This document shows positions 10,996-21,814 of a DNA stretch of 64,000 bases, one piece after another. Position 1 is the first letter of the stretch, and each line of letters starts with the position of its first letter. The DNA is taken from positions 124,001 to 188,000 of the forward strand of contig NW_006763299.1 in NCBI RefSeq assembly GCF_000218685.1, read 5' to 3'. The notes below the pieces were generated by a model. The model did not search any database, was not told where the DNA came from, and worked only from the letters and a program-made list of their open reading frames with translations. The position numbers and the translations under genes are program-made. The stretch is from Serpula lacrymans var. lacrymans S7.9 (lineage: Eukaryota; Basidiomycota; Agaricomycetes; Boletales; Serpulaceae).

Positions 10996-12073
10996 TCAAA
11001 ACGCACGGGCCATCCTACCACTACACTTTCCTAGTATGGTGTCCTGCGCCATACTTTCCCTTCGTACGACGCTTGTCTTTGTCGACTCGCGTTTTCTAAC
11101 AAAGTCATCATTTCGGTGATTCAGCATCACTGGATCCCAGACAAGATCAGACGCAGAACTGAAAAACTGCGAGTCCATGTTTCCTTGTGCTGAAGCAGCT
11201 ACAATTGGTGGCCATTGGACTCCCATTCCTTCCATTGAAGTGCTCTGGGCTGGAACTTGGGAGGAGACCATTCCTGGGTTGTAGCTTGCCAAAAATGAGC
11301 TCCAGTCTGGGTTCGACGTCATCGTTGGCGCTCTTGTAGGAAATACATTGTCGTTCCTCGGCATAGAAACTGATGGCCCAGCATTATTTGACATGTTTAG
11401 ATATCTTTCGCTAGGGACAGGCTCCCAGGGCGTGTATGGCACCTCTGGTAGGCCAGTGAAGCTGGTGCTGGCATTTCCGGTGAGCATTTTGTCTGAAATT
11501 GGAGCTGCTGCCTGAATTTTGGCCTGTTCCTTCAACCTGACGTTTTCGGCTTGCAGGTACTCAATGTATTCAGCCGCTGTCAAAAAAATAATTCATCAGT
11601 CATCTCTGCGGGGAGAGGCAAGTCGGAGCATTCGTACCTGCAGTCCAGAGTTGAAGCTCGCTACTGAAGAGTGCGCGGCCTGTACGACGTGGGATGAGCC
11701 TTTTGATCCTGTCCTTCTGGTCTTTGAGCTGTTGTCGGATTCCTCGCATACGAAGATTGTTCCTTTGTCGATCCCTCTCGCCGACGGATGGCTCCATGAG
11801 AGCTGTGCCTTCTCCTGGTCCATTGTCCACTGGCGATATTTGAACTGACGAAATAGAAGCAGATGCCCCTATGCCGGATTGAATCTGCTCGAGTGCATGG
11901 CTGGATTCGGTTCCAATGTAAGGCTCCATGTGTGTTTTCTCTTCAAGATAAACCACAGATGGTGCCAGGACAGCATGGGATATATGGCCTTCTCGCTCAA
12001 CTCTGTCCTCTCCTTGTACGGAAAAGGATTCGTTTTCGCTGCTGACTCGGGTCTGCTGGTTTGGTGAGCTCAT
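10996..12073 (-). CDS. bHLH-type transcription factor, copy 2, C-terminus altered
   Basis: Two exons (11638-12073 and 10996-11576, intron 11577-11637) join in frame to 338 codons beginning MSSPNQQTRV. The layout follows copy 1: a basic region and first helix (RDRQRNNLRMRGIRQQLKDQ), a loop with LQLWTA, and a second helix AAEYIEYLQAENVRLKEQ that is a very typical bHLH helix 2. The Pro/Ser/Thr-rich tail parallels copy 1 up to VWDPVML, after which it reads into a different sequence and stops. The original C-terminus is stranded downstream at 10541-10756. The bHLH part is intact, so a truncated factor is possible. Confidence 0.65.
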
Positions 12074-12164
12074 ATTGTCGGGTTGATAAAGTGATGCTTT
12101 AAGCTGATGCGAGGGATTGATAGTGATGTGTTTGTTTTTTCTTATCCATCCTCGTCAATGTCCC

Positions 12165-12170
12165 TTTAAA
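12165..12170 (-). promoter_or_regulatory. conserved TTTAAA core-promoter block, bHLH copy 2
   Basis: TTTAAA within TGTCCCTTTAAAT, about 92 bp upstream of the copy 2 ATG, conserved with the block at 8823-8828. Confidence 0.4.
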
Positions 12171-12947
12171 TATTCCAAGCTTTCACTAGAAGCACGAAGA
12201 AAACCACCGTCGCAGAGCCACCAGCCTCGTTGTACGCTGTTCTTTGGTAGACGTCCAAACTGCGCAACTGGACCTTTGAGGGCGCGATTCACTAAAATCG
12301 GCGGAGTAAAAAGCGCGAATACTCCTTGAAGACCCACCGTCAAGTCCCGACATACTGCGCCTTTGGTTGGATCAGTTCACACTTCACATTTTTCACGTTA
12401 TGTCGACGCCACCGCGCCCACTCAGAAGCTTGACTCGTGTTTTGCTGTGAAGAAAGACTACGACGTACGAACGGCATACTCGTGTTTTGGGTTTCGTAGG
12501 AAAGCACTCATGACGACGAGCATAGGATTGGGTGGGTGACTTACATTCTACCACGAGAAGGCGCGGGTGCACTTCATGGGAGATTTAGTTTTCGGACTTG
12601 AGAAGGGTGTAATGCCTGACGAGGTGGAATTTGTAAAGGATACATGGCTTGTACAATGATATTCACGAATAATAGGTCCTCATGGTGATACATCAAGTAA
12701 TATAGCGAGAATCTGTTGGGAGTATAAAAATGAGTGGGTTGACAATAAACACAGAGGGAAAGAAAGACTTGACATACTATATAAGAAATAGCATCGAATG
12801 GTTGTGAGGCAAAGCACAGCTAGACGTTGAGATAAATACAGACAACAAGCAGTGACAAAAGCGGCATGCTAGGGCAAAGACAATAGCTTTTTACTCAGAT
12901 TAGGTGGAGAGTAACCAAGGATTGGGTGTACACTCACCAATATCGTG

Positions 12948-13238
12948 CTAGTGATAACACAGCCGACGGCCAGCTATTCTATTGCTCCCAGTAGATACTC
13001 CAGCGAAAAAATCACTGCAGTTCCATGCCCATGAATGTTCTATCATGCCATTGATGGAATTCTGGTGACGTCTTTGAATCGTGCACGTTGAACTGCTTTT
13101 TTTCACTGCTTTCGCCTCCAAAAGGACGTTCGTCAGTAACCGGATGCTTTCATCGTTCTCTGCCAAATAAGTTGCCGCAGCCAGCTGCTCCAGCAGTGAC
13201 AGCATTTTCCCTTTCCCTGGGGCAGAAGTCATCGCCAT
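12948..13238 (-). CDS. hypothetical protein exon
   Basis: A 96-codon minus-strand frame starts MAMTSAPGKGKMLSLLEQ and includes a helical, Leu/Ala-rich stretch (AAATYLAENDESIRLL). A good donor (GTGAGT on the minus strand near 12940) lies just past its end, but a TAG comes first, so it is either a short protein or a wrongly framed exon. Similar but eroded sequence is present near 9590-9680 in duplication copy 1. No family recognised. Confidence 0.3.
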   Translation of the reverse strand: MAMTSAPGKGKMLSLLEQLAAATYLAENDESIRLLTNVLLEAKAVKKSSSTCTIQRRHQNSINGMIEHSWAWNCSDFFAGVSTGSNRIAGRRLCYH

Positions 13239-13240
13239 GT

Positions 13241-14397
13241 TCTGTTTAGCAGCACGTCATTCTCAGCTTGAGGGCCTTGCCTTGTTTTCATGTTGTAGGC
13301 TCAATAGACAATACCTCTTTATGACCTGTGTCCACGACTGTTTCTTTCGGATTATAAAGTTCGATTCGTCGTCAGATTCAAATGTGTGTTTCTTAGCACA
13401 GTGCGTGCTGGGTTATAAGTCAGATGGGTGTGATGAGAGAAAAAAAATTGAACTTACCTTCAACATCTCTGGGTTTTTATAGGTACATTACATATTCTCC
13501 ATTAGTACCCAAATGACATGTTAGATCCTTTTTTTACAAATCGCTCAGCAGAGAAATATATTCTACACAATAGCAACAAGGACGTACTGGCATGCTCTTT
13601 GAAAGTAATAGCTTTAATTAAGCCTCCATATTGTATGACTCCTGTATCTAAAAATATAAAGCGGCTACCATCCACGTCTTTACACCTTATGGTAAGGGCC
13701 ATGGAGCAATCAGGAATCCAGGGTATGCGAAACATTGTGGACCAGCTGATGCGGCCATACTAGACGTATCTCCCATGACTCGTGCAACTATTGCATGTAC
13801 TTGATTTTGAGTCTGTTGAATATATATCATAAATGAATCAGCTAAAGCAATATTCATGATTCCCCAGCGCACTAATCAACGTTCTGTGGCATTTTCAAGG
13901 GAGATAAAAGACATTGCACACGTCTGCTTGACCTTGTATAGTGTATAGCGATCATCGTTGTATTCTTCGGACAAGGTGCTTTTCAAGTCGTATCAAGTCT
14001 GTTGGTGGCACTGATCTTGAACATAACCAGGCTCCAAACCAGTCGACATATGTGTATATGCTATATCCCAGTGCTTGTGATTAGATAATTTGATTATATA
14101 ATTATCCGAGACTTTACCGAAACTTGAGTTGAGCATAACACATATGGCCGACTGGCAAAACTTGTAGTGGCACCAGATTTTGGTTTATTTGCACCACCGA
14201 AGATTGCCACCGAATCCGACATCTTTCGGTCGGCTAAAGTCAAAAACAGAAATGTGACCGTCTTTTTCTTTTCTTGGACAGAAGAGTAGGAGTAGTACAC
14301 TTGAACACAATGTTCCAACAATGTATCAATGTTGCACCATTTCATAAGCTATAAAGCTACTGAGTTGAAATATATTTTTACATTATATTCATCTACT
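13241..14397. other. intergenic, no supported gene
   Basis: Several short frames (for example 13502-13735 and 13687-13872, minus) were read; none showed a known motif or a consistent exon structure. Confidence 0.45.
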
Positions 14398-16233
14398 ATG
14401 AGTAACACTCATCGTCTGAGTGCTGTCCTACAGTGCATAGAAGAAAACAGATTCTCAGTATCCAAGCTGATCCAGGGAATTCTGGAGAGTACTGAAACCA
14501 GTACCAAGTTAGCCCGTGAATCTCTAGAGAGGGATGGTGCAAGAATATGTGCTTACCTGTATAACCACACAAATTCTCGACAGCCAGTGCTCTCCTGGTC
14601 ATTCACACTGGTGACAGGTGTGTTGTGTAGGGAGGTTGAGGAACTTGGCCGTGAATGCCATGGTTTGCAGTTCAAGACTATATCGGCCACAGCAGAGCAG
14701 CTAGAGGGAGCATTTATGCAACAGCTGGCTACTAAAATGAGTAGTGTTGCAACAAACCTTTGGGCTATTATCAGCTCTATCATGGAGAGCCCACAAAACC
14801 GGAGAAAGGCTCGAGAACCTGCAACCCCAAGAATAGGACACCACCAACTCTTGCAGATGGAGACAACTTCATGGGAGAACTTGGCGGTGATGAGGATGAA
14901 GGAGGTGACCAGGAGACACTGAAGAAGAGGTGGAGAAGAGCGGCCACAAGGAACACTGCATTGGGAATGATTGTTAGTATACTTGCTTGCATACTCACTA
15001 GCCAACTAACCTGATCCACAGAAAACTGTTGTGTGCATTAGTATCATGCTACACAATTCAAACGAGAGGTGCAACTACTTACAGGCTATCCTTGGCTTGT
15101 TTTGCCATTCAACTGGAGTTCCGGAGAAAGTGGTTGAAGTGTTGGCCCATGCTGGATTATCCGTCAGCCTAACATCTATACATCATGCAGTTTCATCAAT
15201 TTCAAAGGAGATATCTGTAAAGATAAAAAAAGAAGTGCAGTCTATGTGCTCAGCATTTGCATATGACAACTTTGATATGGACTTCAAGACGGCACAACCA
15301 ACCATTGAGCACAGCTCAAGGTTTGTCAGTGCTACCTCTGCCACCGTCATCCCACTATTTGGTGTATCAGATCCAGCTGCTTTGCGTTGTTCAGCTGAAT
15401 TGTGGCAGCGTGATTCCAGAAATCCTGCTGCAACATCTCCATTCAAAGAGATTAGAAGTATGCTCCAGTATCACAAAAAGGACACTTACAACAAACAATT
15501 GCATCCCAACAAACTCAGCCCCCGCTCTGAAGCATTTGCATGGCATGTCAGAAGCATCCTTGTGAATCAATGTACATCCTTTGGCCATTTTTCCAGTCTT
15601 CTTAGAGAGCCGGATATAATAGACAAAATACCAGTCCACAAAATGAATCAGATACCTTGTCGAGCAATGAATATCAAACAGTCAACTCCGGATGGGAATA
15701 TAGAGGTTTTGGATAACTTACTCAGGCAAGGCGGCATTGGTGACAAAAGTGACAAGCACTTTGTACTGGAACTTGATGCTGACATGTCTGAATATGTCAT
15801 CCTTGTGCATGGAGATCTATTGACAAAGGAACATATTGATTCAGTCAAAGACACAAGGAGAATTGAAGGAACACCTCAAAACCGCTTCCAATATGTGGTC
15901 TTCATGCCTGGATTATTTCACTACAAAATGGCATGTGCCGACCCTTTGTGAGAACATACCTCCTCCCAAAACCTGGCCGTGATGATGAAAATAGTCTATT
16001 TCAGAGCGTAGGGATTCTTCGACCGGATGAAACTGGGAGAATGATCAGTAAACCTGGGTTCCAACGCATGCATGATGTCATTCATCATGATCTTTCAGCT
16101 TCAATGCTTGACTGTTGGAAAGAGGAAGCTCGGAGCTGTAAATATGAGTGAACAACGTTGGAAATGTTTGCAAAATTACAACCAAGCTGGGAGGACATAG
16201 TTAAGATGTCGTACTCAATTGTAAGAAAGTATG
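14398..16233 (+). pseudogene. DUF6589 protein gene, copy 1, 3'-truncated
   Basis: The translation matches my knowledge of the large Agaricomycete DUF6589 family, function unknown and often multi-copy. It starts MSNTHRLSAVLQCIEEN; after an intron (GTTAGT...CACAG near 14970-15021) come ISIMLHNSNERCNYLQAILG, VPEKVVEVLAHAGLS, FAYDNFDMDFKTAQPTIEHS, KMNQIPCRAMNIKQSTPDGN, HGDLLTKEHIDSV, FMPGLFHYKMACAD and ILRPDETGRM, the family's order. Damage includes a frame change near 14820, a missing base near 15949 (L-W-R expected), and a TGA after CKYE near 16150. The frame then continues (TLEMFAKLQPSWEDIVKMSY) until the LTR at 16234 cuts the gene. Confidence 0.7.
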
Positions 16234-16862
16234 TGTGAGGAATCAATTTTTCTTATCGCATTCCCGTCATGTTGTGGTTAACAGACTCAATCCCTGTCAC
16301 TCCCCTTGCTCTTGGACTAGAGATCACAGCCGGTATCTTATTACTTTTATCCTTTTTCTTCTTATTCTCTATTCACACTCACATTCTATCATACTTACAA
16401 CGAAGGAGACCTGTTGTAGACCCTCGAGAAGATATCCAAATGGCATAGCAACGATCCAGTGCTATGTTTGGGAATATTTTGGAGGGATATTGATAAGCGA
16501 AGAAGGTTGTGACTCAGCGCCTTCTCATGGGCTTACTGATACAGCCAATTGCACACCCCTTACCAATACATTTTCTCATACGATTAGTAAATACGATAGA
16601 TCGGACCACTTTCTCTTTTTTTTCTTATTGGTTAGTCAGTTAGTCAGACCACTTTCTTAATTCTTCCCTTTCTCGGTCTGACCCTCGCCATTCACTATAT
16701 AAAGAAGTACATACTTGATGTATTGTTCTTTAGTTCAATATTAGTTTGGATTTGCGCCTATACTGATACTCTTCAAAGCTCATACCCTGATTCACCGCCT
16801 TCCAGCAAGGACTTGACCAGGCATTGTATTTTATTATATAGCTTCGTATTCGTTGCCTGACA
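16234..16862 (+). repeat. full-length LTR of the E1 family
   Basis: The 629-bp sequence starts TGTGAGGAATC and ends GCCTGACA, with TATATAAAG near 16699 as the likely promoter. It matches the LTRs at 3699-4194 and 23939-24565. The flanks (GTATG left, CCGCT right) show no target-site duplication. The open frame at 16235-16660 lies inside the LTR and is not a gene. Confidence 0.85.
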
Positions 16863-17125
16863 CCGCTATGAAAGGACAGCTCTCATGGTAAGTGATGAGC
16901 TTCCAGTGATACTGGCCCGCTGGCATAAACCACCCCGGACCAAGGGCACTCACAATGCACGTGCAACTGGGGGAAAGGATGTACTTGAGGTGTTTGCCTT
17001 CTCATGTGTTAGGGAAGCTATTGAAAGAGAATTAAATAGCATATGTTACAATAACACGATTTTTGGACTTTCCCTTTACTTTTATTCTCCGCTTTAATTT
17101 TTAACTTTCACACATGGTGCCACGT

Positions 17126-18946
17126 TGTCGATGATGAGAACTGCAGTTAGAAAACCACACACAAAACAAACTAACACACAATCCTCCCAGATTCCACGGA
17201 ACTTGTTTATGGGCTTTGCCTCCTAGAACAGTGGAGTGGTTTGGTTGTTCGTGGGGTGGTACATATAAAGATCCTTCAAAGTAAAACCCAGAGGTGTATG
17301 AGTGTGGGTTTTGAGGAGGAGGGATAGTTGAATTTATAGGAAGATAGGTGCTTTGTGGCGCGTATAGACGAGCACTACCTTGCTAATCGTAGCACAAGGT
17401 AGGTTTGAGAACAACGAGGATGACAAGGTGACGAGGTTCCCAGTGATAGCAGGCTCCTGACACACAAACTGTAGTGCTCAGAAGGACTCTAATCGAAAGG
17501 GAAGACAATGACTTCAAAAGTGGGAAGTGACGATGACAGCAGTTGACAGTGGTAGAAGTGGGAAGTGTTGTGACCACACTGGATCACAAGTAGCAGAGTA
17601 GTGAACTTGAGAGTAGAGAAGAAGTCTGGATTGGATTTCTTGTTCTTTTTTTTACAAGGTAAAATACAGGGGTTTATATAGTAAAAGAAAAGTAGGCTAT
17701 GCACAGTATAGCTGTGCAAAAAGAATGAGAAAGAACATGAAGGAAGGAATGTATGCTGATGAATCCTGCGTAGGTAGTACAGGATAAGATTGTCAAAAAA
17801 AGGAAAAGAAAGAGATAGAACAATGAATGCTGTGAGTAATGTCACAGGTTTATACAGCCATAAAGTAAAGTCCAATAGCAAAAAGAGAGCAGGAAAATCA
17901 TGATGTCATGGGAAGATGCAGTAAAAAAAAAAGGGCAAGGCAAAACACTATCAGAGTCAACACAGTTCCTTTATTGTCAGTCAGACATTCTAAAAAAATA
18001 TGTGTCCATAAAAATGATTCAAAAATCAAAAATAATCGCACTGTAAATGAATGTTCTGCTGAAAAAAAGAAACTGGAGCCACCGGTCCACCACCTAGTCC
18101 AAATCCGACAGTTCCATGGCCTTACCAATGGACTGGTTGTGTTGGACCACCTGATCAAACAAGGGAGGGAGAGGAGTAGTTCCAATTTGGAACAAGTGAG
18201 TCCCAGGCAGCGTGTGGTAGGTGTAGCTGTAGCGAAGACGATGGACAAAAGATAAGTGTACCCAAGTGAATGGGACAGCGATGAACATGGGCAACGCAAG
18301 GGGATGAACCTTCTCCAGCTCAAAAATTACCCACCCACGCTCCAACCAGGCAAGACGAGCGACCGATGTTTTGATAGTATATGATGGTAGATCGACGTCA
18401 TAAAGATGGACCTGTTGCCCTATTTGAACCGGCCGCCGGGGCTTTGCTGATATCAGCAGTGGCACGTGGTAGTCAACGGATCGGCGACGGAAGCGGATAG
18501 GAAGTGGTGACATCAGAAATGGTGGGGGTGCAAATAAAATGAGGAGGAGGAGGGTGGAGGTGACGGAAAAGTGGATTAGAATGGGGATCCAGAAACGACC
18601 GTCAGGTGAGAATAAAAAGGAGAGGAAGGGGCCCATGGTGGGGCTAGGCAAAGGAAGGGGAGTAAGGGAAACGACAAAAGCGAGGGCGCAATGCAATGTG
18701 TAGCCAGTGGCAACGCGAAAATTTGCCGAAATGCCGAAACGCGGAAAGTACCGAATGGAAAAGCAAAGGTGAGCGTGACTGGATTGCCTAATAGAGGTGG
18801 TGCTGATCAGCCACAAGTTCAAAAAGGGCAATATTAATTACTATTCCACGTGGCACTGTGCCTGTGTGGCGCAAAGGTGAGTCTTTTGAATATTCACTTC
18901 ATTATTGACACCTGTCCATGCTACCAATCAACTTTGGTGCATGACA
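17126..18946 (-). mobile_element. 1.82-kb TG...CA LTR-like element, copy A
   Basis: The 1821-bp element starts TGTCGATGATG and ends GTGCATGACA on the plus strand, so its ends are TG...CA, and it is flanked by a 4-bp direct repeat ACGT (17122-17125, 18947-18950). It is inserted in the G2 solo LTR. It shares near-identical sequence with copies B (36039-45808) and C (49179-51003). In sense orientation (minus here) it has a 245-codon ORF in its 5' half, a 19-bp palindrome (17700-17718) and a TATATAAA-type box (17673-17680) about 550 bp before its end. This is the layout expected of a long solo LTR with an ORF in U3. Confidence 0.75.
18094..18831 (-). CDS. 245-codon ORF of the LTR-like element, copy A
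   Basis: The protein starts MPFLNLWLIS and ends GKAMELSDLD. The N-terminal half has two likely membrane segments (around residues 44-70, HCALAFVVSLTPLPLP, and 83-108, PILIHFSVTSTLLLLILF). The C-terminal half looks soluble, with PRRPVQIGQQVHLYDVDLPS and RLAWLERGWVIFELEKVHPL. The same frame is intact in copy C (50150-50887) and, apart from a later insertion, in copy B. I recognise no family. Conservation may only reflect recent copying; whether it is translated is unknown. Confidence 0.45.
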   Translation of the reverse strand: MPFLNLWLISTTSIRQSSHAHLCFSIRYFPRFGISANFRVATGYTLHCALAFVVSLTPLPLPSPTMGPFLSFLFSPDGRFWIPILIHFSVTSTLLLLILFAPPPFLMSPLPIRFRRRSVDYHVPLLISAKPRRPVQIGQQVHLYDVDLPSYTIKTSVARLAWLERGWVIFELEKVHPLALPMFIAVPFTWVHLSFVHRLRYSYTYHTLPGTHLFQIGTTPLPPLFDQVVQHNQSIGKAMELSDLD

Positions 18947-21454
18947 ACGTGGCACTTCCCCTTTCTCGCGCCGCGTTGCCTTTCTTCTTATTTTGGACAC
19001 AAACTCTCTCACACAGTGGAGCTAGCCATGCGGGCTAGGCCCCATGACATCATCAGCCACTGTCTTTATCAACTGTATAGTACACATGTACAAACAACCC
19101 TGTAGTAGTATATAAACTCCAATAGATTCAGGAGACTCCTCCTGTTGTTAACCAACAAACTCTCTGCAGCTCAAAGGGTAACCACTCCCTCATCATCTTC
19201 CTTATAGTGTTTTCTGTGTGCGCCAGAGTAACTAACTCTTGGTTGTTACAGCATACAGGAGTTAGCAAAGTGCCCGCCCGAAAATGTCAGTGAAGAGGGT
19301 CTTACCAGCCTGCTAATTGACGACTTGGTCCTCAACTCCAGAGTCCTGGCTTTGGAGGCACACCCAAGCTGTGGGAGCTCCTTCAGCGACTAACAAGAAC
19401 CCCTACACAAGAGAAATTAAACCTTGGGCAAAATACAGATCTCGTGAGTGCTTTTACAGTCTCTATATGTCTTTCTTTTCTCATTCTGCCTAGGTGATCA
19501 TCTCGATCATTTTTCAGCTAATGTTTTCCCGCTCGCATCATCATAATAGGTGGCCAAAGCTTCTCACCACCTTCCTTCGCTCTCAGGGCATTTCTGCTAA
19601 AAGCCTCAACCTCCTTCGCTCAATTGGCATTATAATGAGTCATTGCTGGTCAGTGCGTGCATTCAAGTCTATTTCTTCCAACCAAATGGACAAGGTTTGA
19701 CACCTTGTCAAATCCCACCCATTTGTCATATCCCATGACAACCTTAACATCCCATTTCATGTATATTCACAGTGTATCGACAACCAAAGCCATTTTGACT
19801 CTGGGACTGCAGCAACTATATATTTCCAACCAGATGCTCCACCTATTGCTCCTCTGTGTAATCGTACACTACAGGAATACTGTGCAGCTGGTTGTCTAAC
19901 TCCCCTAAGTACATCTGAAATTTTTGCATTGGAATGTGAAGCGGCACCTTCAAGACATGTTTGAGACACATTCCGTGTTTTACGGTATTTGATTGAATGT
20001 CCTGAATTCAACTTTGCAACCTATTCACACCGAGATGATCTGGTGTTCACCCCTCCTCTGCCAATTCAACAATTTCCTTCTGGCCAAGCATATGTTACAC
20101 AACAGTACATGCTCGGGACAGTCCATATCGAAGAAGCAAGTTATGAAGGGAATGATAAACTATTGACAGAATGGTTTAAGCAGCTTGGGCTGCATTCTGA
20201 CGAAGAACAATGCCGAACTGGCATGGAGTGTGTCATTCCATGGGTGGGTGACCAGCTCACTATTGAGCGCCTCCGTGGCCTGTACAAGTTTCGTGCCCAG
20301 GATCATAATGCTTTTGACCAAATGGATTGGATCATCCCAGTGTTTGGCTGGTTCCACTTACATATGGCCTTCACCAATTCACTCCATAAGCAATACCTTG
20401 GAACTACAGCTGGTTGTGGATTAATGCATGCATTCACATTGCTGGAACGCAAAGGACTGAACTATGTACAGACCAAGGGTCCGTTTTATCAAAACTTACA
20501 TGACACTATCACTCATGTTGCCGAGGCTTATATTTGGACTTGTTGGTAGGTAATTGGAGGGGTTGATAGCTTAGCAGAGCTGCGAAGTAAAAATCCAGCT
20601 GAATTACAACAAATGGCTGAATCAATCATTCAACAGTTGTCATCAACAGATGTACTCAACGACATCAAACTACAGCCAGCTGAGAAGCAAGATCAGGTAT
20701 TCCATCAATTTGTGATGTGGAACTGTGACATGTTGAGGTATTTGGACCTCCATGATGCCATCGAGAGTGGAGATGTTGGAGTTATGGAACAATCACTACC
20801 TCACCTACTCTTTCGCTTCGCAGGAGGGGTAACTCAAAGTATACAATTGGAATATTCGAACTTCTTCAATGTATTCATCATGAATGGCCCCCCCAAGTCA
20901 AGTAAGTTGCTCAACTATAACAGAATTGACAGCGCACTGACAGGCACACAGGCAGTTTATACAAGACAGATGCTGGCTAATGAACACCATTGGCCTGCCA
21001 CACCAATTCTTTGCTATAGACAAAGGCCAGGAGCACAACATCAAAGAAAGTAAGGTCAGTATTTCTATTCTATGCAGGTGTTTCAATTACACAGTTTTTT
21101 CAGGTGACATTTGCTGTGCATGGTGTTCATGCTACTTGGGATCTCATGAAAGATCGAGCACCTGCACTGCCAACACTTCGAGCTGTCTGAAAACACTTGG
21201 AGACACAAATCCAACCCCTCTGACGAGGCATCTCCCATACAGATCCTAGCAAAGGGAAGGACCTTGAGCGTCTGCATGATGCCCACACAAGCTCACAGGT
21301 TTACATTGAAGTAGAGGGTTGTACAGCTAAAACCAAAGCAGATATCATTCCAGATGTTGTTACTAATGGTGCACTCAACATTGTCACCCTCAAAACAATG
21401 TCGAACTGGTGGTACAACCGTGATTACAAGCGATCTATGGAGGAGACTTGGTAG

Positions 21455-21814
21455 GCTGGTTATTTTCACTGTGTAGGCAGAAAAATGAAATATATATTAT
21501 GTGCGACTATGACTACATAACATTATGCTAAGGACTTCAGTATTACACCTAAGGCCTCCTCGCTTGTGACTTACGAAGGGAAATGGGAGTGAATGGGGAG
21601 TGTGCGGTGTATGGAACAGTGTAGTTATAGTCATTTAGCGTGAAGGGGGATGGATCAGCAATGTGCACTGGCAGTCTATCTACAGGCCAGTTGGTGTATA
21701 AACAAGGGCCGGTTTGCAGTGAGGGTGTCTGTGGGACAAGAGGGTCAAGCTTGGCCTGAAATCTAACAGATACATGAGGCTATGCACAACCTTTACACTC
21801 GAAGAATCAACAAC
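21455..21814. other. intergenic, no supported gene
   Basis: Short convergent spacer between the DUF6589 copy 2 stop and the 3' end of the helicase gene. No motif seen. Confidence 0.4.

Larger units (their letters stand above)
10075..13240. repeat. segmental duplication, copy 2
   Basis: Second unit of the duplication described at 7060-9720. It is longer mainly because of an insertion at about 10760-10990. It carries bHLH copy 2 and, at its upstream end, the hypothetical frame at 12948-13238 of which only eroded traces are visible in copy 1. Confidence 0.65.
17044..19250 (+). repeat. solo LTR of the G2 family, split by a nested element
   Basis: The ends TGTTACAATAACACG (17044) and GGTTGTTACA (19250) match the G2 LTRs at 24927-25343 and 29877-30292. 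A perfect 5-bp target-site duplication, GCATA, flanks it (17039-17043 and 19251-19255). The LTR itself is 17044-17125 plus 18947-19250; the middle is the 1.82-kb element copy A. Confidence 0.9.
16863..21454 (+). pseudogene. DUF6589 protein gene, copy 2, interrupted by nested insertions
   Basis: A second, different DUF6589 copy. The N-terminal block (ELPVILARWHKPPR, VLEVFAFSCVREAIERELNS) ends at 17043 and resumes at 19251 (ELAKCPPENVSEEGLTSLLI). Later blocks are TPTQEKLNLGQNTDL, an intron after 19443, HDNLNIPFHVYSQCIDNQSH, VIPWVGDQLTIERLRGLYKF, WFHLHMAFTNSLHKQYLGT, GLMHAFTLLERKGLNYVQTK and a C-terminal WWYNRDYKRSMEETW before TAG at 21452. Between the halves sits a solo LTR with its own insert (17044-19250). 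Stops (a TGA at 19962-19964 after SRHV and another near 20547) and frame changes mark a pseudogene. Confidence 0.7.

Noticed and set aside
16234..16862. TGTGAGG start shared by the E1-family LTR and the E2 LTR as proof of one family
   Set aside because: The LTRs share layout and short blocks (AAAGTGGTCTGA, CCAATAAGAAAAAG) but differ over most of their length, so they are related and not the same family. In sense orientation the E2 LTR also starts TGTAAGG.
17489..17881. 130-codon ORF in the LTR-like element copy A (MLLDFTLWLYKPV...)
   Set aside because: The frame is broken by indels in copies B and C, unlike the 245-codon ORF, so it is not supported as coding.
17908..18323. Other ORFs overlapping the 245-codon ORF on both strands
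   Set aside because: They are shadows of a GC-rich coding stretch in alternative frames, with charge-poor compositions and no independent support.
14329..21454. KDZ-type transposase for the DUF6589 copies
   Set aside because: The sequence blocks match the DUF6589 family order; no KDZ catalytic or CxC cysteine-cluster motifs were seen.
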